Position numbers and translations under genes: made by a program. A DNA stretch of 64,000 bases from Manihot esculenta (taxonomy: Eukaryota; Streptophyta; Magnoliopsida; Malpighiales; Euphorbiaceae): contig NC_035176.2 of NCBI RefSeq assembly GCF_001659605.2, positions 27,212,716 to 27,276,715 on the forward strand, written 5' to 3'. Shown here piece by piece: positions 32,961-44,963 of the stretch. Position 1 is the first letter of the stretch. Each line of letters begins with the position of its first letter. Below the pieces are notes generated by a model. The model saw only the letters and a program-made list of their open reading frames with translations, was not told the DNA's origin and did no database searches.

Positions 32961-35900
32961 TTAAAAGAGCTGAGGGTATTGCTGGAGCATAGACTCCCGT
33001 GTCTCCCAAGTGCACTCTTCCAAGTTGTGGTGGTTCCACAGGACTTTCACCATCGGGATTTCCTTGTTTCTTAACTTTCTGATCTGCGTGTCTATGATCC
33101 GTACTGGCTGTTCAACATAGGTGAGATCCTCTTGGACCTCCACATCAGGCTCACTAAGAACCTTGCTCGGATCTGACACAAACTTCCTCAACATCGAAAC
33201 ATGGAAGACCGGATGGATTCTTGCCATTGAAGCAGGTAAATCTAGCTTGTACGACACATTCCCAATCTTTTGCAAGATTTCAAAGGGTCCGATGTATCGT
33301 GGGGCTAGTTTACCTTTCTTCCCGAAGCGAACCACTCCCTTCATTGGAGACACCTTAAGCAATACCAGATCCCCCTCCTGAAACTCTAACTGTCTTCTGC
33401 GGATGTCTGCATAACTCCTCTGTCTGCTTGCAGCAGTCTTGATTCTTTCTCTGATTATGGGTACCACCCTGCTGGTAATCTCTACTAGCTCAGGCCCTGC
33501 CAAGGCCTTCTCTCCAACTTCCTCCCAGCAAACAGGTGATCTGCACTTCCTTCCGTACAAAGCTTCATACGGAGCCATCCCGATGCTAGCATGATGGCTG
33601 TTATTGTAGGCAAACTCCACCAAAGGTAGATGCTGCCTCCAAGAACCGCCAAAGTCCAGCACACACATTCTGAGCATATCCTCGATAGTCTGGATGGTCC
33701 TTTCTGACTGTCCATCAGTCTGGGGGTGGAAGGCAGTACTGAAATCCAACCTAGTACCCATGGCATTCTGCAGACTCCGCCAAAACCTGGAGGTGAACTG
33801 GGGCCCTCTATCTGACACTATCGAAACGGGAACCCCATGCAGCCTGACGATCTCGTCCACATACACCTGCGCCAGCTTGTCCACAGAATAGCCACTCCTG
33901 ACAGGAATGAAGTGAGCAGATTTGGTGAGTCTGTCCACAATCACCCATATGGAGTCCACTCTGTTGGACGCCGCCGGTAACCCTACTACGAAGTCCATAG
34001 CTATATTTTCCCATTTCCATTCTGGAATAGGTAGCGGGTTAAGCATTCCAGCCGGCTTCTGATGTTCCAGCTTCACCCTCTGACACACTTCGCAGGCTGA
34101 CACGAACTGTGCCACTTCTTTCTTCATTGCTGGCCACCAATAAACTTTCTTCAAATCTTGATACATCTTGGTGGCTCCGGGGTGAATGCTGTATCTTGCA
34201 TTATGAGCCTCTCTCATAATGTCTCCTTTTAGCCCTATGTCGTCTGGTACACATAATCGACTCCCATAGCGGAGAATCCCCTTACTGTCGAATCTGAACT
34301 CACTATCATTGCCTGACTGAACAGTCCTGGCAATCTTCACTAACTCGGGGTCCTCATGCTGTTGCTGAGCAACTTGCTCAAGGAACACGGGTGTCACTTT
34401 CATCTGAGCCAACAAGGCACCTGTACCCGACAACTCCAACTGTAGCCCTTCTTCGATGAGCTTGTAGAACTCCTTTACTACTGGTCTTCGTTCTGCTGTG
34501 ATGTGGGATAGACTGCCGAGTGATTTCCGGCTTAAGGCATCAGCTACTACATTAGCCTTACCCGGATGATACTGGATTTTGCAATCGTAGTCACTGAGCA
34601 GTTCTACCCATCTTCTTTGTCTCAAATTCAAATCTCTTTGACTCAGGATGTGCTGCAGGCTCTTATGATCTGTAAAGATCTCACATTTTACCCCATAGAG
34701 GTAGTGCCTCCACATCTTGAGTGCAAAGATTACTGCTGCCATCTCAAGGTCATGTGTGGGGTAATTCAACTCATGCTTCTTCAGCTGCCTAGAAGCATAA
34801 GCAATCACCCTCTCATTCTGCATCAGTACACAACCCAGTCCCACACGGGATGCATCACAAAAGACTGTAAAGTCCTCATCACTAGATGGCAGAGCTAAAA
34901 CTGGTGCTGAAGTCAACCTCTTCTTAAGCTCTTCAAAACTCTCTTCGCACTGGTCGGTCCACAGAAATTTCTGATTCTTCCTGGTTAACCTGGTCAGAGG
35001 AGCTGCTATCTTTGAGAAGTCCTGAACGAACCTCCTGTAGTAACCAGCCAAACCCAAGAAACTTCTAATCTCTGTCACTGAAGTGGGTCTAGGCCAGTTA
35101 GCCACAGTTTCTGTCTTCTTGGGGTCCACCTCAATACCATTCTCTGACACTACATGCCCCAAGAACGAAATGCTCCTCAGCCAGAACTCACATTTAGAGA
35201 ACTTGGCATACAAGCCATGTTCCCTCAAAGTCTGCAAGACCAACCGCAGATGATGGGCATGCTCTTCTGCATTCCTGGAATACACTAAGATATCATCTAT
35301 GAAGACAATAACGAAGTGATCCAGGTATTGACTAAATACTCTGTTCATGAGATCCATGAATGCTGCAGGGGCGTTTGTTAACCCGAACGGCATCACTAGG
35401 AATTCATAGTGCCCATATCTGGTTCTGAAAGCTGTCTTCGGCACATCCTCATCTCTGATCCTCAGCTGATGGTACCCAGATCTCAGATCTATTTTGGAGA
35501 AACAACCTGCTCCTGTTAGCTGGTCGAATAGATCATCGATCCTAGGCAACGGGTATTTGTTCTTGGTAGTGACCTTGTTCAACTGTCTGTAGTCGATACA
35601 AAGTCTGAGGGATCCATCCTTCTTTTTCACGAACAACACTGGAGCACCCCAAGGTGAGGTACTCGGTCGGATGAAACCCTTGTCTACCAGCTCTTGCAAC
35701 TGTTCTTTAAGTTCTTTCAGCTCTGCTGGCGCCATCCTGTAGGGAGGGATAGAGATTGGTCTGGTTCCTGGCATCAATTCTATTTCGAACTCTATCTCCC
35801 TAGGAGGCGGTAAACCTGGCAGTTCGTCTGGGAAAACATCTAAGAACTCTCTAACCACAGGCACTGAGGCGGGCTCTCTGACATCTCTGTCTAGCTCTCT

Positions 35901-37949
35901 CACATGAGCTAGATAACCCTGACAACCCCTCCTGAGCAGCCTACGAGCCTGTAGGGCTGATATCAAACCTCTAGGTGTACTCCCCCTGTCTCCTCTAAAG
36001 ACAACCTCTGACCCATCCTGACATCTGAATTTAACTACCTTGTCTCTGCAATCCAAGGTAGCACCATGGGTAGATAGCCAATCCATCCCTAGAATGACGT
36101 CAAAATCTGTCAAGTCTAGAACCACTAGGTCGGCGGATAGGCATCTTCCCTCTATGAAAACTGGACTGTACTGGCAGACTGACTCTGCCACTGACGGGTC
36201 ACACTTGGGTCCACTGACCCATAGGGGACACTCTAACCCAGAGACCATCAAACCCAACCTCTCGACCGCTCTCGGAGAAACAAAAGAATGGGATGCACCC
36301 GGGTCCATTAAGGCATAAGCATCTGAACAACCAATGATGATATTACCTGACACCACGGTGTTGGATGCGTTTGCCTCCTGCTGTGTCATAGTGAAGATCC
36401 GTGCTGGAGCTGACGGACCTTCCCCTCTGTAAGCTGATGAAGAAGAGGCTGACCCTCTCCCTCGGCCTCTGCCACTGGCCTGTGTCGCGGCTGAAGCTGC
36501 TGGCTGTGCCACACTACCTGAAGTAGTCTGCTGGGGCCGCGCCATAGGGACTGCTCTAGGACACTCCATGGACATGTGTCCCTCCTGCCCACACCTGTAG
36601 CAGGCTGTTGTCCCAAAACGGCATACCCCTCTGTGTAGCTTACCACACCTTGCACATACTGCATTATCAGCACCAGAGCTTGAGCCACTTCCTAGTCCCA
36701 GACCTGACTTGATCTTGCTCCAGAACTTATTCTTCTTTGGTTTCTTAGTGGTACTGCTCCACTTCTTACTGGCTGAACTCAAGGATGAAGGATCTATCCT
36801 TCCCCCACCTGGGGTCTTAGAACCAGAAGGTTGTGCCACTGACTGCTTGACTTTTCCCTCTATTACGGCACTAGCCTCCATTCTCCTGGCCATGTCTATA
36901 ATGGCATGGAAACTTTCTCTATCGGCTGACTGAATCAAAGAGGAATACCTGGAATTGAGCCTCATGGTATACCTCCTCGACTTCTTCGAATCTGTGTCCA
37001 GATGTTGCCCAGCAAACGGCAACAACTCTAAGAATCTATCGGTGTACTCATCGACACCCATCTCATCTGTCTGTTTCAGCTGTTCAAACTCAATCATCTT
37101 CAGCTCCCTTGAACTGTCAGGGAAAGCCCATCCTGCGAACTCATTCGCAAACTCCTCCCATGAAAGACTGTCCACCCTTGGTTTCACATAGCCCTTGAAC
37201 CACTCACGGGCCTTTTTGCATTTCAGGGTGAAACCAGCCATCTGAATGGCTCTACTATCATCAGCACCTATCTCATCTGTAATTGTTCTGACCTTCTCCA
37301 GGTACACAAACGGATCATCACCGGTATCAAACTGGGGAGCACCCAACTTCATATAGTCGGTCATCTTGGCCTTGCTCCCTCCAGATGAGGTAGGTTGAGG
37401 TCTTTGGGTTTCTGGAACTGTGGGTTCTGCTGGTGGTGGAGGTGCGACATCCCCTGGGATAGGGTTTGCCGTGCCTGGATGGAAGGATGGAGGTGGGTAC
37501 ATAGGGTACTGTGGATACTGTGGGTAGAAAGGTGGATATGGCATGTGAGAAGGGTAAGGATTAAAACTGGGGTAATCCGATGTACTTCCCATCGAATACC
37601 CGGGGTATGGTGAAAAAGGTGGGTACTGGGGTGGTGGAACAAACCCCGAGGCCTGAGTGCCTCCCTGTGACTCACCCATGCCCTCTTCTGGCATGTTTAC
37701 ACCAAGGTTACCATCCCTCCTCTGCTCCACATCCATCTCTACTTCTTCATCAACTGACATCCTTTCCTGAACTGTACCCCTTACTGATCTGCTTCTACCC
37801 AGATCCAGAGACCTTCTAGGGTCCCTCACTGTTCTGTCTCTGTTGGACCTGCTTGACATCGCCCTTGGCAATGCTGGAGGACGGGCGCTCGTGCCCTCAT
37901 CCTCCGGTGGTACTCAAGTCAATCTAGCTGATCGACGAGTTCCTCGCAT
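32961..37949 (-). pseudogene. G3 gag-pol polyprotein (single nonsense codon near the start)
   Basis: The homologous ATG is at 37949. Codon 12 is TGA, where G2 has AGA. From just after it the frame is open for over 1630 codons to 32961. Domains and motifs are as in G2: gag, CCHC ([14 protein letters not shown]), protease ([11 protein letters not shown]), RT (FIDDILVYS), RNase H, integrase and chromodomain-like tail. G3 retains the gag base that G2 lacks, so the two copies carry different single lesions. Initiation at an internal ATG (AMSSRS, about 37863) would give a protein lacking about 28 N-terminal residues; whether that works is unknown. Confidence 0.93.
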
Positions 37950-38173
37950 TCTGTTTACTGAAAAACAGCACAGATAACAAAACATTAGCATCAAATGGTT
38001 CATGTGGAAACACATGAACCCACATCATATACACATCATATCTCATGGCATACATACTTTCATGCAAGACAGGACTCTACATCCTATCCTAGTGGACATG
38101 ACTTCCTATTGTGCTTGACCGTTCTATCACATCTATGAGCCCGACACTCTAGGTCCGACCATATGAACCTAGG

Positions 38174-38185
38174 GCTCTGATACCA
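38174..38185 (-). promoter_or_regulatory. Primer binding site of G3
   Basis: gctctgatacca is the complement of the initiator tRNA-Met site, three bases from the 5' LTR. Confidence 0.9.
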
Positions 38186-38188
38186 TTC

Positions 38189-40612
38189 TGTAACGACCCG
38201 GAAACCGGACCGCTATCGGCGCTAGGATTCAGGTCGGCTTAAGGCCGCCAGAACCCGTAGCAAGCCAAACATACATCTTGTGAACCTGTTCAATCCCATA
38301 CATGAACCAAAACATACATAAAAATTAAAAACTTTTCTTTCATTCACACATTTCTTTACCCAGCCTAGCCTGTGCATGCATAAACATAACATAAACCCCT
38401 CATTGGAGTCCTCAACAAAAAATACTCCAATGGGGTACATAACATATAGCAGGCTTGGGTTACATAAACATCATAAAACATTTATCTCATGTATTTAAGG
38501 GATTACAACAGACTCTAGTCAAGCACACTATAAAACTTACATTACATTACATAACATACTTTTACATTACAACTAATCCATGTCCACTTCTATGCTATTA
38601 CAGAGACTTCTCTTACTCTTGCTGACTTCTCTATCTACTCTGCACCTGCAAGACTGGGGTTAGGGGAGAGGGGTGAGCTAAAAAGCCCAGTGAGCAAAAA
38701 GTAAAAACATGATATTAATTCCTCCATTTTTAGGTATTTTATTCTCCATTTTATTATTAACATTTGCTTTAATTCCACACTTTTTAGGTATATTATTATT
38801 CATTTTATTAATAACATTAAATAACATAACTTTTACTTTACATGCTTTCATGAAATGCAATACATCACATTTAATCACATAAAGGATGGTATTGTCACCA
38901 TTAGTCCTCACATCTCCAAGTGCCAGGGGCGTAGAATGGGCCTCGCTGGTCTTTCTCTTACATAACATACATAACATAACACTCCAAAGTGCCAGGGGCG
39001 TAGAATGGGCCTCGCTGGTCTTTCTCTTACATAGTGCCAGGGGCGTAGAATGGGCCTCATTGGTCTTCCATAGCATATCATCATAACATAACATTAGAGG
39101 ACTATGGATCACCCAATAACCATCCACATCAACATCAAATTATGCAATGCAACATATTCGTGAATTTCTAATGCAAACATCCTGAAACATCGCATGGCAT
39201 TAATGATGCATGAGTATGCTATCAGATTCATTCATTTGTTCATTTATTCTTTACTTAAAAACTTAGGGAAAGATCCCACTCACCTGGTGACCGAAGCTTT
39301 AACGACGGACTCTGAAAGACTATCTCACAACCGGGGGTCTCGGGTCCTCGGGTCCGAACCTACACAGGTGGACTCAAATGAGGCACCAAACAACAAGAAC
39401 ATAACTCTAAACATACCCCCAAAAACCTCCTAGAAACACCTTAAAACATCCTTAGAAAACATGCAAGAAAAGGCTGGGAAGGGCACTTTCGGCGGCACCT
39501 TCGGCGGCCGAAAGTCCTTCCAGAGCCGAAAGTCAGGCAGGTTCGGCGGCACCTTCGGCGGCCGAAACTCCCAGACAGAGACGAAACTCATGCATGTTCG
39601 GCGGCACCTTCGGCGGCCGAAAGTCTCGGACAGAGCCGAAACTCCAACTTTCGGGGGCAGGCTTCGGCAGCCTAAAGCTGCCTCCCAAGCTGGTTCGGCG
39701 GCCGAAAGTACCTTCGGCTGCCGAACCTAGTTTCTGCCAAAGGGCAGAAACTTGGTTCTTCATGCCCAAAACAACCCCCTACACAACCAATCATGCATAA
39801 ACCTATTCTACAACAAACATACTCAAGCATACAAGCTCCTAGGGGTCTCCAACAAGCTTAAACCCCAACTACAACACACAAGCAAGCCACATTGCACATA
39901 AACACACATTAAAACCATGGATTTTTCATAAAAACCCATCAAGCCTACTCATGCATTTCTACCCCAAAAACTTGCATAAAACTTACTTAAAACACATATA
40001 GAACTAGAGATCGGCTCTTACCTCTTGAAGATCGAGAGAGAAACGATCCTAGCTCGAAGATGGGGAGATTCGAGTTCTTGAACTTCAAAGCTCCAAAACT
40101 TGCTTAAACTTTAAAACTCTTCAAAAACAAGATATAACTTGTTAAGATCTAAAGGATTTGAGGGAAAACACTCAAAATGACCATAGGAAGGCTAAAGCTT
40201 ACCGTTGGCCGAAATGGGAGAGAAAACCTCGCCTGTTTCGGTCACGGGGTCCTTTATAGGGCAGGTTCTGTCACCTTTCGGCGGCCTAACGTGCCCCCAC
40301 ATCTCATGCATGTTCGGCGGCCGAACATGAGGTTCGGCGGCCGAACCTTGAGTCTTTCAAACAAGGCTTTCGGAGGCCTAAAGCGCTCCCAAAACCCCAC
40401 CATGTTCGGCGGCCGAACCTGACTTTCGGCGGCCGAACCTGGCAACGCCTCCTTGGTCTATTTCATTCAAAATTCAATTTCCTTTTGCTTAAAACATAAA
40501 ATACATTAAAAACATTTCATAAAACATGGTTTTACCCTTCTAGAGGTTTCCGACATCCGAGATTCCACCGGACGGTAGGAATTCCGATACCGGAGTCTAG
40601 CCGGGTATTACA
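38189..40612 (-). repeat. 5' LTR of G3 (2424 bp)
   Basis: Nearly identical to the other G3 LTR. TATA (TTTATA on plus) is at 40253-40258 with dyads at about 40276-40440 upstream in sense. Hairpin minisatellite units are at 38921-39065. Confidence 0.95.
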
Positions 40613-41512
40613 CCTAGGAGATGAAAAATTATGAGTGATCCCTAACTTATTACAAAAGACTTCAAATTTTTCATTTTCAAATTCTCTACCATGATCACTC
40701 CTTATTGAAGAAATTTGAAACTCCTTTTCATTTTGAACTTTCTTTGTAAAACTTTTAAAAGCATCAAAACAATCATCCTTATGAGCAAGGAACACAACCC
40801 AAGTATACCTAGAGTAGTCATCAACTATAACAAACCCATAATGCATGCCACCAAGACTAGCTACTCTAGTTGGACCAAATAAATCCATATGCAAGAGTTG
40901 CAAAGGTCTAGAAGAGATTACCTTATTAATAGCTTTAAAGGAACTCTTAACTTGCTTACCCATTTGACATGCATCACATACTTTGTCCTTTTCATATTTG
41001 ATCTTTGGAAGACCATCAACTAGCTCATCTTTGCTCAAATTTTTGAGGAGATCCATGCTAGCATGAGAAAGCCTTCTATGCCAAATCCAAGAGTTATCAC
41101 TAATAGACACAAAGCACTTCATATCTTGGTTAGTCATAGCTTGTAAGTCAATAAGATAAATATTCTCAACTCTTTCACCAACAAACAATATTTTGTTATC
41201 CGACATTCTAGACACAAAACATGATTTTGGCTCAAAGATAACTCTACAACCTTTATCACATAATTGACTCACACTTAACAAATTATGCTTCAAACCATCA
41301 ACTAATAGAACTTTATCAAGAATAGGAGAGTTTTCCTTACCGACTTTACCTATACCAACAATTTTACCTTTTCCATTGTCTCCAAAGGTTACTTGTCCAC
41401 TTCCGTCTTTCTTTTCAAGAGAGATGAAGTGATTTGAGTTTCCGGTCATGTGCCTTGAACATCCACTATCTAGATACCATTTGCTTTCAATTTTTGAGGA
41501 TTTCAAGCACAC
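40613..41512 (-). CDS. Copia B pol, 5' part: protease and integrase N-terminal half
   Basis: The first codon after the upstream stop is GTG at 41512. The protease motif WYLDSGCSRHMTG follows within 25 residues, then the zinc-binding pre-integrase region (WHRRLSHASMDLL...VCDACQMGK) and the integrase core (LLHMDLFGP, FVIVDDYSRYTWV, RSDHGREFENEKF). The frame is cut by G3 at 40613 inside the DDE core. It lies in the -1 frame relative to gag, 14 bases downstream of the gag TGA, with a pyrimidine run and AG between them. Confidence 0.92.
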
Positions 41513-41526
41513 CTAAAAGAAAGAAT

Positions 41527-43455
41527 TCAAACACTTTTAGGTACCCAAATGTACTTGGGTCCTTGGGGGTTAGTCATTCCACTATCCAATTTCCATATGC
41601 TACCATATCCAAGATGCAATTTTCTAATAGAGCACTTATAGTTGGTATGACCAAACTTGCCACAATAGTGACAATGACCATTGAACCTTCTTACTCTAGG
41701 TCCATAGGTGAGTGAGTATGTTTGAGTTCTCATGTGGCCATTTCTCCTTTGCTTATTAAAAGCATGTGAGCAAGAGATATGATTGGAGTGGTGATTTTGT
41801 GAACTATAAGTGTGTGTTCTATAATGATCATTTCTCTTATATGCAACTTGCCTAGGTGTGTGTCTTATATGAGTGTTGTAACTAGTGGATTGGTGTACAT
41901 GTGCATTCCTTGTAGGTGCATTCCTCATAGACAAATCACTACTAGAATCTTTAGGCATATTTCCATTTGAGCTAGAAACCTTAGGTTCATGTGAGTTGGT
42001 AGCTTTAACAAAAACGGTTTTAGAAAAATTTGCTTGAGTTGATTTATCATAGCCAAGGCCATACTTGATGCTAGGAGACCTTTGAGAGTCTAAAATCTCA
42101 TCAAGTTTGTCCTTGCCTTTTAAAAATTTTGAAAGAGAATTTTTCAACTCAAGGATTTCATTTTTCAAATTTTTATTTTCTAGTGAGAGCTCATCTAAGG
42201 ATTTTTGTAAAGAATCATTTGAGGGTAAAGGTTCCTTAAGTGAGTTCTCACTTTCCTTTTTAAAGCTAGCTAACTCACATTTCAAAATTTTATTTTTCCT
42301 ATGACTCTTTTCAAGCTCATCATTCATCAATTTTAAAGCACCTACAAGTTCATCATATGAAAACTCAACATCATCATCATTTAAAGTAAAGTCATCAAGA
42401 GTAGTTACCTCATCGGAGCTTTCCTCTAGAGCCATGAAGCACATGTTGGCAATTTCATCACCAACCTCCTCTTCTTCGGAATCACTTGACTCATCCCATG
42501 TTGCTTTGAAGGCCTTCTTCTTGAACTTCTTGATAGGCTTCTTCAACTTGGGACAATCCACTTTGTAGTGACCCGGCTTATTACATTCATAGCAAATGAC
42601 TACTTCTTTTTTGCTTGATTCACCCTTTTCCTTTCTAAAATTCTTCCTTGGGATGAACCTTTTATTTTGGAGAAGCAACTTCCTTATTCTCCTAGTTACC
42701 AAGGCCAATTCTTCCTCACTTATCTCTTCTTCTTCCTCACTAGTATCTTCGGAGGCTACCCTTAGAGCAATGTTCTTTTTCATCTTGCTAGGTTCCTCCA
42801 CTTGCTCTCTCTTTAGAGTCATCTCATAGTCAATGAGATTCCCCAAGAGTTCATCCAATTGCACTTTGGTCAAGTCTTTGGCATCCTTTAAGGAAGTTAC
42901 CTTTGGTAGCCATTCTTTAGGTAGACATCTTAGGATTTTCTTCACCAACTCTTCATTTGTGAATGTCTTCCCAAGAGATTTCATCCCTCCAATGATCTCA
43001 ATGAACCTATCATACATTTGGCTAATAGTTTCATCGGATTTCATCTTGAACAACTCATATTGATAGATGAGGGATTCCATCTTGTTTTCCTTGACTTGAT
43101 TGGTACCTTCATGAGTGACAACCAAAGCATCCCAAATTTCCTTGGCGGTGGACTTCATGCATACTTTGTTGTACTCACTTCTACTAAGAGCACAAAACAA
43201 GATGTGAATGGCTTTGTCATTGAAGGCTACCCTTCTCTTCTCTAGCTCACTCCATTCACTCTTAGGTTTTTGCTCTTGGTTTCCATCAATGAATCTTGTG
43301 GGAAAGAAAGGCCCATTCTCTACAATGTCCCACAAATCAACTCCTTCCGATTTAAGGAAATAATACATTCTATTTTTCCAATATAGAAAGTCATTTCCAT
43401 CAAAGAAAGGAGGTCTCACAACCGATTGACCTTCTTGAGAATTGAGGGCTGCCAT
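41527..43455 (-). CDS. Copia B gag, 642 aa, intact
   Basis: ATG at 43455 (MAALNSQEGQSVVRPPFF) follows the PBS by about 50 bases. The N-terminal half is a copia-type gag domain (YWKNRMYYFLKSEGVDLWDI, VKKILRCLPKEWLPKV). A first CCHC knuckle (CYECNKPGHYKVDC) sits near residue 290 and a second (CHYCGKFGHTNYKC) near 595. Between them are an acidic segment and a long predicted coiled coil (LDELSLENKNLKNEILELKN). A long gag with a coiled coil and spaced knuckles is usual for Sireviruses. It should form the virus-like particle and bind element RNA. Confidence 0.92.
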   Translation of the reverse strand: MAALNSQEGQSVVRPPFFDGNDFLYWKNRMYYFLKSEGVDLWDIVENGPFFPTRFIDGNQEQKPKSEWSELEKRRVAFNDKAIHILFCALSRSEYNKVCMKSTAKEIWDALVVTHEGTNQVKENKMESLIYQYELFKMKSDETISQMYDRFIEIIGGMKSLGKTFTNEELVKKILRCLPKEWLPKVTSLKDAKDLTKVQLDELLGNLIDYEMTLKREQVEEPSKMKKNIALRVASEDTSEEEEEISEEELALVTRRIRKLLLQNKRFIPRKNFRKEKGESSKKEVVICYECNKPGHYKVDCPKLKKPIKKFKKKAFKATWDESSDSEEEEVGDEIANMCFMALEESSDEVTTLDDFTLNDDDVEFSYDELVGALKLMNDELEKSHRKNKILKCELASFKKESENSLKEPLPSNDSLQKSLDELSLENKNLKNEILELKNSLSKFLKGKDKLDEILDSQRSPSIKYGLGYDKSTQANFSKTVFVKATNSHEPKVSSSNGNMPKDSSSDLSMRNAPTRNAHVHQSTSYNTHIRHTPRQVAYKRNDHYRTHTYSSQNHHSNHISCSHAFNKQRRNGHMRTQTYSLTYGPRVRRFNGHCHYCGKFGHTNYKCSIRKLHLGYGSIWKLDSGMTNPQGPKYIWVPKSV

Positions 43456-43502
43456 TTGATCTTTACTCCAAGATAATTATATCTTCAAGAAAGGGAGACT
43501 TA

Positions 43503-43514
43503 GCTCTGATACCA
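43503..43514 (-). promoter_or_regulatory. Primer binding site of copia B
   Basis: gctctgatacca (sense tggtatcagagc) is complementary to initiator tRNA-Met; two bases separate it from the LTR. Confidence 0.9.
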
Positions 43515-43516
43515 CT

Positions 43517-44963
43517 TGTTGTCCCTTGAGGCAACCCAAGAGGGGGGGTGAATTGGGTTTATAAAAAATTTAATGGCAAAGACAAGAAATTAGAAGAGAA
43601 TGGGGAAGAGAAAAATCAACACAAAGATTTATAGAGGTTCAGCTATCCAAGCCTACGTCCTCTCCTCAAGGTCCACTTGAGAGTTCAACTCCACTATCAA
43701 ATCTTCTTTGGGTGAAGATCAAAACCCTTACAATCTTAGAGCAAGCCTTTGCTCTTTACAAATCTCTTTTTCCACTCAAGAGCAATTCTTTGCTCAATGC
43801 CACACTCACAACAACAGAATCTCTCAATCAACCTTTACTCACTCAGAGAAGCCAATCAATTACAACTCAAAACAATCTTTCAAGAAATCAATGCTTTGGC
43901 TCAAGGTTTTGAGAGAGAGAGAATTAAAAAAGCTGTAATCTCAATAAATATTTGCTTAGATGGTTGTTGTAACCTCTTCACATCAAAAGCAAGTTGTATT
44001 TATAGTTCTATCATAAATATGGCCGTTGGGGATGCATTAAATGCAAATAGAGCCGTTTATGTTAAAAAATAACCGTTATACCGTGCCCAGAAAAACTCAG
44101 GTTCGGCGGCCTAAGCTTAGAGTTCGGCGGCCGAACCATTTGAGGTGAAGAAACTATTCCTTTAAAAAAGAACTTTCGGCGGCCTAAAGTCAGAGTTCGG
44201 CGGCCGAACTTGGGTGACTTTCGTCTCTGTTCCTCTCTTTCGGAAGCCGAACTTTAGGCTTCGGAGGCAGACCCAAAACACACTTTCGGCGGCCGAAGGT
44301 TAAATGTTCGGCGGCCGAAAGTGTGGGACTTTCGTCTATGTCCCTCACTTTCGGAAGCCGAAGGTTACACTTGGGGGGCTGGTTGAAAAACCCACTTTCG
44401 GCGGCCGAAAGTCAATGTTCGGCTGCCGAACATAGGGGACTTTCGTTTCTGTCCCTGACTTTCGGAAGCCGAAGGTTGTGTTTAGGGGGCACAAAAAATC
44501 CTTCTTTAAAACTTTGAAAAATCATAACTTATGCTACAAAAATCCATTTTTCAATCCGTTTGAATTTTTATAACCTATATTTTTAGAACTTTCATTTTGA
44601 TGAAAAATAATTTCAAAATCACTTCTTTTGGAAAATTTCATTTTGATCCCTGAAAGTCAAGTACTTAGAAAAAAGGCCATATCTAAAAGAACTTTTAGAA
44701 AAGAAGGAACCTTGAGCCATCACAATCAATTACTTGAAATTCACAATGAATAGAATATAACAAAGCATAAACAAAAATAATTTCTTATCCCTTTCTTGTG
44801 GTATGCTTCCATATTAGGCACTTTTCACTTTTGTGACTGAAGTAATTTCATTTATTTCAATAGGGGACCTGCAAGCTCAATACAAATACCTTTAAAGATA
44901 ATTAGTAGCACACCAATTGTTTATTAATCATCAAAACAAGGATTAGGACATTTAGGTCCAACA
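43517..44963 (-). repeat. 5' LTR of copia B (1447 bp)
   Basis: It runs from tgttgtccct to gtccaaca on the plus strand. ATTTATA (TATAAAT in sense) is at 43998-44004; dyads lie upstream in sense at 44100-44210, and three tandem units of about 112 bp at 44215-44490. It is not interrupted and supplies the reference for the two split LTRs. Confidence 0.95.

Larger units (their letters stand above)
30429..40612 (-). mobile_element. Ty3/gypsy chromovirus G3, full-length (10,184 bp)
   Basis: LTRs 30429-32853 and 38189-40612 flank a PBS, one long gag-pol frame and a polypurine tract. cctag repeats (30424-30428, 40613-40617) flank it, and copia A shows the empty site. LTR differences noted by eye are few (near 31108, 31299, 31969, 32446 and a short indel near 32726). 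It is the same subfamily as G2, in opposite orientation, about 6 kb away. Confidence 0.96.
13641..44963 (-). mobile_element. Copia B: Sirevirus-type Ty1/copia element, complete but for nested insertions
   Basis: Own segments are 13641-14338, 24480-30428 and 40618-44963 (TSD bases assigned once). It has both LTRs (each 1447 bp once G2 is removed), an initiator-Met PBS, gag, pol, a third ORF and multiple polypurine tracts. LTRs differ at about ten positions by eye (about 0.7%). The target is the LTR of another copy of the same family in opposite orientation, with TSD cattg. G2 sits in its 3' LTR and G3 in its integrase. All three genes look open once the insertion is disregarded. Confidence 0.95.

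Noticed and set aside
34566..34898. Antisense frames opposite gypsy RT, RNase H and gag (also 36040-36318, 37395-37819)
   Set aside because: Shadow frames of a conserved coding sequence; they appear identically opposite G2.
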